Source: UBA699 sp050261915 (GTDB taxonomy: Bacteria; Bacillota; Clostridia; Clostridiales; Clostridiaceae). Taken from it: DNA of 64,000 nt. A program made the position numbers and the translations under genes. Location: contig JBLNDT010000067.1 in the NCBI GenBank assembly GCA_050261915.1, positions 1 to 64,000 on the forward strand, read 5' to 3'. Positions 59,522-64,000 of this stretch are shown here, piece after piece. Each line of letters begins with the position of its first letter. Position 1 is the first letter of the stretch. The notes under the pieces are model-generated. The model was not told the origin of the DNA, did no database searches, and saw nothing but the letters and a program-made list of their open reading frames with translations.

Positions 59522-60199
59522 TTAATATTTTATATATCTGCCAGGGTCCACATAGTCATTCCCTTTTATAACAGCAAAATGAAGATGGTCTCCATAACTT
59601 TCGTAGGCTGAGTTTAGAGAAGTTTTCCCAACTGTACCTATTTCAGTTCCTTGTTTAACACTCTGACCCTGAGTAACCTTAACCTTTGCATCAAGGTTTG
59701 AATACACCGTCTTTATCCCGTTCTCGTGGCTTATAACTATTTTCACCCCCTCGGCAGATGCGGTGTCTATGCTTTCAACTTTTCCGTCCATAACAGCAAC
59801 TACTGGTTTTCCAAGAGCAGTCTTAATTTCATATCCCAAATTTGACCTATAGCTTTTAGTTGACTCCCAATAAACCGGATTTTCCGAATATGTTCTTGCC
59901 ATAGTCCCTTCCACTGGCTTAATCAGTTTAGTTTCTGTAGATGCATTGACTTTTTGAGTTTTTCCCGCTGTTTCTGCATTGTCTTTCACTTGCAATGCAT
60001 CTTGATAGTTTCCGGCAGAGTTATCCTTGCTGGCTTCAGCAAGTTTATTCTGCTGAAGTTGTGCAGTCTTAATATCCTTGTTATTTTTTACTGTTACTGC
60101 TGCAACTGTTGCCACAATACACAAGCACACAAACAATACAACATAAAACCCTTCCTTTTTAATAAAGTTTGTTAATTTTTTTTGTTTAAATTTATCCAT
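59522..60199 (-). CDS. spoIIQ: SpoIIQ-like LytM/M23 family protein, probably catalytically inactive
   Basis: 225 residues: one N-terminal membrane helix (~18-38: YVVLFVCLCIVATVAAVTV), a linker, and a LytM domain from ~115. The usual first zinc motif HxGxD is replaced by NLGYE (in YRSNLGYEIKTALGKPV), while the second motif HLHFAV is kept, so zinc chemistry is probably lost, as in Bacillus SpoIIQ. It would form the forespore half of the SpoIIQ-SpoIIIAH channel. The start chosen is the ATG at 60199, preceded by TGGAGGTGTT. A sigma-F-like promoter is visible. Between spoIID and spoIIID, as in other clostridia. Confidence 0.9.
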   Translation of the reverse strand: MDKFKQKKLTNFIKKEGFYVVLFVCLCIVATVAAVTVKNNKDIKTAQLQQNKLAEASKDNSAGNYQDALQVKDNAETAGKTQKVNASTETKLIKPVEGTMARTYSENPVYWESTKSYRSNLGYEIKTALGKPVVAVMDGKVESIDTASAEGVKIVISHENGIKTVYSNLDAKVKVTQGQSVKQGTEIGTVGKTSLNSAYESYGDHLHFAVIKGNDYVDPGRYIKY

Positions 60200-60216
60200 T
60201 TGAACACCTCCATTTC

Positions 60217-60245
60217 TAGTTTGTCCAGTTGATGTAAAAAAATAC
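60217..60245 (-). promoter_or_regulatory. Candidate sigma-F/G promoter of spoIIQ
   Basis: GTATT (60241-60245), 14-base spacer, GGACAAACTA (60217-60226) on the minus strand. The -10 matches the forespore consensus GGNRANAMTW with one mismatch. Confidence 0.5.
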
Positions 60246-60254
60246 ATATTTTAT

Positions 60255-60281
60255 AAAATAAAAAATAGCCCTAAGGCTATT
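60255..60281 (-). terminator. Terminator after spoIID
   Basis: AATAGCC-TTAG-GGCTATT followed by TTTTATTTT on the minus strand, overlapping the spoIID stop codon. Confidence 0.85.
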
Positions 60282-61263
60282 AAATTAATTTTTCTACATT
60301 AACTCCCTGATAATAATGTTTTAATATGTCTTTGTAAGTTTTACCATCCTTAGCCATATAGTTTGCCCCGCACTGACTCATCCCAACCCCATGACCGTAA
60401 CCTTTAGATTTTATTTCAACACTGCTTCCATAAAATTTTATATCCATATTTGCTGAATTCAGATTAAGCACAGATCTAAACTGAAGACCTGTCATAGTAA
60501 CAGCTCCAACTTTAATTTTTTTTATGCTGCCACTGTCGCTGCGGCTTATTATGTTGATTTGGTTTTTAAGATTGTAATTTTTAAGCTTAGAACTGCTGTA
60601 TGCTGAATTTATTTTTTTTATAAAGGTTTCATTAGAAAAAGTAACTACTTTTTCATATTCCGGGGACTTTTTATCTTCAGCACTGTCAACACTTCTTAAG
60701 TATGGTTCTGCTGCAGAAAAAACATCCTCTGAATTTTCAGTATTTCCGCTGCTGCAGGAGAAAAAAAAGGGCTCTGAGATAACATTGCCCTCATAAGTTA
60801 TTACTTCACCTTTCGTAGAGTCCACTGCTTCATCAATCTTCTTCATATACTCATCTCGCTTACCTTCCGGAAGTGATTCCATGCATTTTTTTCTATCAAT
60901 ATATACCTGACATTCTACAGTATCAATTAAATCTATATTGTTGTTCTTATCGTACTGTCTTCCCTTATAACCTGCCATATGAGCTACTGCATAAGTTCTT
61001 GCAGCAACAGCCTGGGCCTTTAATGCTTCTATGTTGTATTCTAGTGGCATTTCTCCTGATATGACACCTTTTACGTATTCCTCTAGTTTTATGCTTATTA
61101 CCCTGTTCTCCTTGCTTAAAAGGAGTCTTACCTCAGCAGGCTCGCTGTTTTTTATTACATTATCTTGATTAAGAATATATCCTGACAATTTCTCACTACA
61201 ATTAAAAAATCCGTAAAATAATACTATAGCAGCAATAATTATTGAAATAATTTTTTTTACCAC
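60280..61263 (-). CDS. spoIID: Stage II sporulation protein D (lytic transglycosylase)
   Basis: 327 residues from a GTG start. N-terminal membrane anchor (IISIIIAAIVLFYGFFNCS), then the SpoIID domain with catalytic Glu in GVISGEMPLEYNIEALKAQA and AARTYAV, GKYGHG-like SKGYGHGVGMSQCGANYMA and a final YYQGVNVEKLI. It degrades septal peptidoglycan for engulfment. It lies directly downstream of murA, as in Bacillus and Clostridium. Confidence 0.95.
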   Translation of the reverse strand: MVKKIISIIIAAIVLFYGFFNCSEKLSGYILNQDNVIKNSEPAEVRLLLSKENRVISIKLEEYVKGVISGEMPLEYNIEALKAQAVAARTYAVAHMAGYKGRQYDKNNNIDLIDTVECQVYIDRKKCMESLPEGKRDEYMKKIDEAVDSTKGEVITYEGNVISEPFFFSCSSGNTENSEDVFSAAEPYLRSVDSAEDKKSPEYEKVVTFSNETFIKKINSAYSSSKLKNYNLKNQINIISRSDSGSIKKIKVGAVTMTGLQFRSVLNLNSANMDIKFYGSSVEIKSKGYGHGVGMSQCGANYMAKDGKTYKDILKHYYQGVNVEKLI

Positions 61264-61317
61264 TAGGCATCACCAACCTTACTATAATAATTTATTATTA
61301 GATTTTTTAATTTATTA

Positions 61318-61346
61318 CAAAAAAATGAGTCAGTGTGAACTGACTC
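61318..61346 (-). terminator. Terminator encoded across the murA stop codon
   Basis: GAGTCAGT-TCAC-ACTGACTC followed by ATTTTTTT on the minus strand; the 5' arm encodes the last residues of MurA and the stop lies in the 3' arm. Confidence 0.85.
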
Positions 61347-62592
61347 TGTCTATTGATGCCCCTAAGGCTTTGAATTTGTCCTCTATATTATAATAACCTC
61401 TGTCAATATGGAATATATCAGATATTGCAGTTTCACCTTCAGCAGCAAGACCACATAGTATCATTGTTGCACCTGCCCTTAAGTCTGTTGCTTTTACCTC
61501 AGCACCGCTAAGTTTATTAACCCCTTCTATTATTGCACTTCGTCCGTCAATTTTTATATTTGCCCCCATTCTCTTAAGCTCTTGAACATACATAAATCTG
61601 TTTTCAAATATACTTTCAGATATTACACTTGTTCCCTTAACAGTGCTTAAAAGCCCTGCAATCTGGGCCTGCATGTCAGTTGGGAATCCAGGGTATGGCA
61701 TGGTTTTTATATCCACAGGTCTTAAATCAACATCTCCATTTACAATTAAAGTGCAATCATTTACATCAATAATAACTCCCATTTCCCTAAGCTTAGCTAT
61801 AACAGGCTTTAAATGTTCCTCGCATATTCCATTTATCTTAATTTTGCTTTTTGTTTGAGCCGCAGCAATTAAAAAGGTTCCTGCTTCAATTCTGTCATAA
61901 ATTGGCCTATGATTTATACCCTTAAGAGATTTTACTCCTATAACATGGATTGTTTCAGTTCCTGCTCCTACAACTTTCCCACCCATGCCGTTGATAAGTT
62001 TTGCCAGATCCTCTATTTCAGGTTCTTTTGCAGCATTTTCAATTACTGTTTCACCTTCTGCAAGTACAGAAGCCATTAAAATATTTTCTGTTGCTCCAAC
62101 AGAAGGAAAATCAAGATATATCTTATTTCCTTTAAGTCTTTCTGCTTTTGCTTCCACATATCCATGCCCTATTGTAATATCAGCACCAAGGGCACTAAAA
62201 CCCTTTAAATGCAGGTCTATGGGCCTTGTACCTATATTACATCCTCCTGGGAGTGATATTTTAAAATGTCCAAATCTTGAAAGCATAGGCCCCATAATAT
62301 AAAAGGATGCCCTCATTTTCTTAACAAGATCATTATCAGGGCTTCCATTTCTAATTTTAGAGCTGTCTATTACTATTTTGCTGTTTATTTCATCAATCTG
62401 AGTATCTGCATTTACAGACTTTAAAATATTGCAAAGTACAAATACATCCTCAAGTAGGGGAGCATTGCTTATTATGCATTTATCCCCACATAAAACTGTT
62501 GCTGCAATTAATGGCAGTACTGAATTTTTTGCGGTACTAATATTAACCTCACCAGACAATTTATTTCCCCCAAAAACTTTTATTGTATCCAT
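61330..62592 (-). CDS. murA: UDP-N-acetylglucosamine 1-carboxyvinyltransferase
   Basis: 420 residues. First committed step of peptidoglycan synthesis. KNSVLPLIAATVLC near the N-terminus, the fosfomycin-target Cys in LPGGCNIGTRPIDLHLKG, and the C-terminal TDLRAGATMILCGLAAEG. The Cys (not Asp) means a fosfomycin-sensitive form by family rule. GGAGGAATGAA precedes the ATG. Between ywmB and spoIID; Firmicutes often have a second paralogue elsewhere. Confidence 0.95.
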   Translation of the reverse strand: MDTIKVFGGNKLSGEVNISTAKNSVLPLIAATVLCGDKCIISNAPLLEDVFVLCNILKSVNADTQIDEINSKIVIDSSKIRNGSPDNDLVKKMRASFYIMGPMLSRFGHFKISLPGGCNIGTRPIDLHLKGFSALGADITIGHGYVEAKAERLKGNKIYLDFPSVGATENILMASVLAEGETVIENAAKEPEIEDLAKLINGMGGKVVGAGTETIHVIGVKSLKGINHRPIYDRIEAGTFLIAAAQTKSKIKINGICEEHLKPVIAKLREMGVIIDVNDCTLIVNGDVDLRPVDIKTMPYPGFPTDMQAQIAGLLSTVKGTSVISESIFENRFMYVQELKRMGANIKIDGRSAIIEGVNKLSGAEVKATDLRAGATMILCGLAAEGETAISDIFHIDRGYYNIEDKFKALGASIDRVSSH

Positions 62593-62615
62593 TTCATTCC
62601 TCCAAATTAATATTA

Positions 62616-63278
62616 TTAATAAGTTGTCATTATTTCAGGGGTACCTATTATCAAATAGCTGCCTGATTCATAGCTTAAAATTGCTATATTTATATCTATA
62701 GGACTTCCCTTGCTTCTTATACTTCTTCCAAACCCGGTATACCCGGTAATGCTATATCCGTTGCTTATAGCAGTTTCATTCAAGTTGGAAGTTCTACTTG
62801 ATTTTAAAATCAGATTCACCTTTGAATATATGTTGCTTAAGTTATTATCATTAATCTTATACTTTGTGTATTCGTAAAGGTCAGCCTTCACATCGGCACA
62901 AGACAAGGTGTTCTGTAAAATGCTTTTTACTTTGTTGTAATTATCTACACTTAGTGTTTTTACATTAACCTCTCCTTGGTTTTCAGCTAACTTAATCTGT
63001 AAATCAATACCCTTTTCTTTTGAGCTTATTGTGTAAAACTCCCCCTTTGAATTGCTTTCACAAATGCAAATACAACCTGTTTTTTCCTTAATATTAGCAG
63101 CAAGGTCCGATCCCTTACCCGAATATTGAAATATACTTGTACTTCCATATTCAACAGGTAATGCGGCAGTTTCTTCAATAATTTTATTGACTAACTTTGA
63201 ATTGTCCGCATTAACCTCACCATTAATAAAAAGCTGAATAAATATAATACCTATTAGTAGTAAAACCAGCTTTTTCAT
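62616..63278 (-). CDS. ywmB: YwmB family (DUF1779) secreted protein
   Basis: 220 residues. Signal peptide or anchor at the N-terminus (KKLVLLLIGIIFIQLFINGE), then an extracytoplasmic domain with YSKVNLILKSSRTSNLNE and GYSITGYTGFGRSIRSKGS. The family has a TATA-box-binding-protein-like fold and unknown function. The ATG at 63278 follows TTGGAGGATAAT. Its place between atpC and murA is conserved in Firmicutes. Confidence 0.85.
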   Translation of the reverse strand: MKKLVLLLIGIIFIQLFINGEVNADNSKLVNKIIEETAALPVEYGSTSIFQYSGKGSDLAANIKEKTGCICICESNSKGEFYTISSKEKGIDLQIKLAENQGEVNVKTLSVDNYNKVKSILQNTLSCADVKADLYEYTKYKINDNNLSNIYSKVNLILKSSRTSNLNETAISNGYSITGYTGFGRSIRSKGSPIDINIAILSYESGSYLIIGTPEIMTTY

Positions 63279-63384
63279 ATTATCCTCCAATAATAATTTT
63301 ATATTATTGATTATGGACAATATTTCCGCATTTATTCAACAAACATATTAATAATATATAGCTTACTTATAAAAATGTGCGACG

Positions 63385-63420
63385 AAAAAGAAAGCACGAA
63401 ATTTTCATTTCGTGCTTTCA
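63385..63420 (-). terminator. Terminator of the ATP synthase operon
   Basis: GAAAGCACGAAAT-GAAA-ATTTCGTGCTTTC followed by TTTTTCG on the minus strand, directly after atpC. Confidence 0.93.
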
Positions 63421-63423
63421 TAA

Positions 63424-63819
63424 TTATTTTACATTAATTCTTGCCAGTGCTCTGGCTAATGCTAATTCTGCCCTTTTAACATCAATGCCATCTTTTTGTT
63501 TAAGTCTATTCTCAGCTCTTTCTCTAGCAGCCTCGGCTCTTTTCATATCAATTTCTTCCGGCCACTCACAAGCATCGCAAAGCATCAAAGCAGCATTGTC
63601 TTTAACTTCTAAAATACCGGATGATGTAAATGCCTTCAGCTTTTTCCCATCTTTATCAACGATATATGAATCAGAAGGCCTTAAAGTAGTAACTAATGGC
63701 ATATGATTGGCAAGTATCCCTACATTACCCTGAGTACTTCCAGTAATTAATTCTACCACTTCTCCCTGATAAAATTCTCTTTCAGGAGTAAGAATGATCA
63801 ATTTATAAGTATTTGCCAT
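63424..63819 (-). CDS. atpC: F1Fo ATP synthase epsilon subunit
   Basis: 131 residues. N-terminal beta-sandwich (KLIILTPEREFYQGEVVELI; GNVGILANHMPLVTTLRP) and C-terminal two-helix domain (RAEAARERAENRL; ELALARALARINV). Rotor stalk subunit; the C-terminal helices can inhibit the enzyme. AAGGAGATAAAT precedes the ATG. Last gene of the atp operon. Confidence 0.97.
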   Translation of the reverse strand: MANTYKLIILTPEREFYQGEVVELITGSTQGNVGILANHMPLVTTLRPSDSYIVDKDGKKLKAFTSSGILEVKDNAALMLCDACEWPEEIDMKRAEAARERAENRLKQKDGIDVKRAELALARALARINVK

Positions 63820-63863
63820 ATTTATCTCCTTCTTAAACTAACATAAGATTAGGCAGTTATTAC

Positions 63864-64000
63864 TTATTGAGCAAATGTCTTTGCTTTTTCAACAGCTTCA
63901 TCTATTGTTCCTACGAACAAGAATGCTGCTTCTGGCAATTCATCATATTTACCGGAAAGTATTTCTTTAAATCCTCTGATAGTTTCATTTATTTTTACAT
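63864..64000 (-). CDS. atpD: F1Fo ATP synthase beta subunit, C-terminal end
   Basis: The last 44 complete codons are in the window: VKINETIRGFKEILSGKYDE, LPEAAFLFVGTIDEAVEKAK and TFAQ before TAA. This is the conserved C-terminus of AtpD. The gene continues past the right edge. It is 44 bases upstream of atpC. Confidence 0.95.
   Translation of the reverse strand, partial: VKINETIRGFKEILSGKYDELPEAAFLFVGTIDEAVEKAKTFAQ

Noticed and set aside
1..64000. Prophage, integrative element or defence system
   Set aside because: No integrase, transposase, phage structural, toxin-antitoxin, restriction or CRISPR genes; gene content and order are those of a Clostridium chromosome.

Overview
The window looks like a low-GC, endospore-forming, motile, strictly anaerobic member of Clostridium (cluster I type). 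The signs are AT-rich intergenic DNA, GGAGG ribosome sites with many TTG/GTG starts, a glycine reductase (Stickland) operon with UGA-selenocysteine, SpoIID/SpoIIQ/SpoIIID/Mbl next to the ATP synthase operon, SleB and YyaC, and T-box, M-box, FMN, SAM-I and glycine riboswitches. I see no prophage, insertion sequence, CRISPR array or defence island; the window is chromosomal core with a few accessory patches.

Layout. 1-5.7 kb (minus): glycine reductase operon grdX-trxB-trxA-grdE-grdA-grdB-grdC (grdC cut by the window edge) behind a tandem glycine riboswitch; grdA and grdB each read through a UGA as selenocysteine. 5.9-12.6 kb (minus): degV, trmL, motAB, tRNA-Leu, a VanW-family protein, and an mtnA plus class II aldolase pair that fits the DHAP shunt for methylthioadenosine/5'-deoxyadenosine salvage. 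12.7-18.7 kb: cinA (plus), then a minus-strand run cysE-queG-plsC-nth-malic enzyme-small selenoprotein headed by a T-box. 18.7-22.4 kb: sleB, then an M-box-controlled unit of a 25-codon ORF, an MgtE-like cytosolic sensor protein and an NRAMP-family transporter with altered metal-site motifs. 22.4-37.4 kb: ygiQ, lipid kinase, CBS and TVP38 proteins, pssA, serine dehydratase sdaAB-sdaAA, a uridine kinase-like protein, DUF421/DUF4363, fructose bisphosphate aldolase, a nucleoid-associated protein, and a CYTH-DUF5685-DnaJ-membrane protein cluster. 37.4-40.3 kb: tRNA-Gln and T-box-regulated leuS. 40.4-44.6 kb (minus): small alarmone synthetase, phosphoesterase, an FlhB-C/FliK-like pair, and FMN-riboswitch-regulated ribU. 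44.6-55.4 kb (minus): tex, prfB (programmed frameshift), secA, hpf, the raiA-motif RNA, comFC, a ComFA relative that has lost Walker A, and recD2. 55.4-57.3 kb: SAM-I riboswitch-metK and a duplicated tRNA-Tyr/tRNA-Thr array. 57.4-64 kb: yyaC (plus), then mbl, spoIIID, spoIIQ, spoIID, murA, ywmB, atpC and the 3' end of atpD (minus).

How it fits together. Amino-acid fermentation is prominent: glycine reductase with dedicated thioredoxin/thioredoxin reductase, serine deaminase and malic enzyme. Control is strongly RNA-based: glycine, Mg2+, FMN and SAM riboswitches, two T-boxes, and the raiA RNA next to the ribosome hibernation factor gene. The least-explained items are the small Cys-Sec protein overlapping malic enzyme, the 25-codon ORF under the M-box, the NRAMP/MgtE-sensor pair, the ComFA relative without Walker A, and the CYTH-DUF5685-DnaJ cluster.
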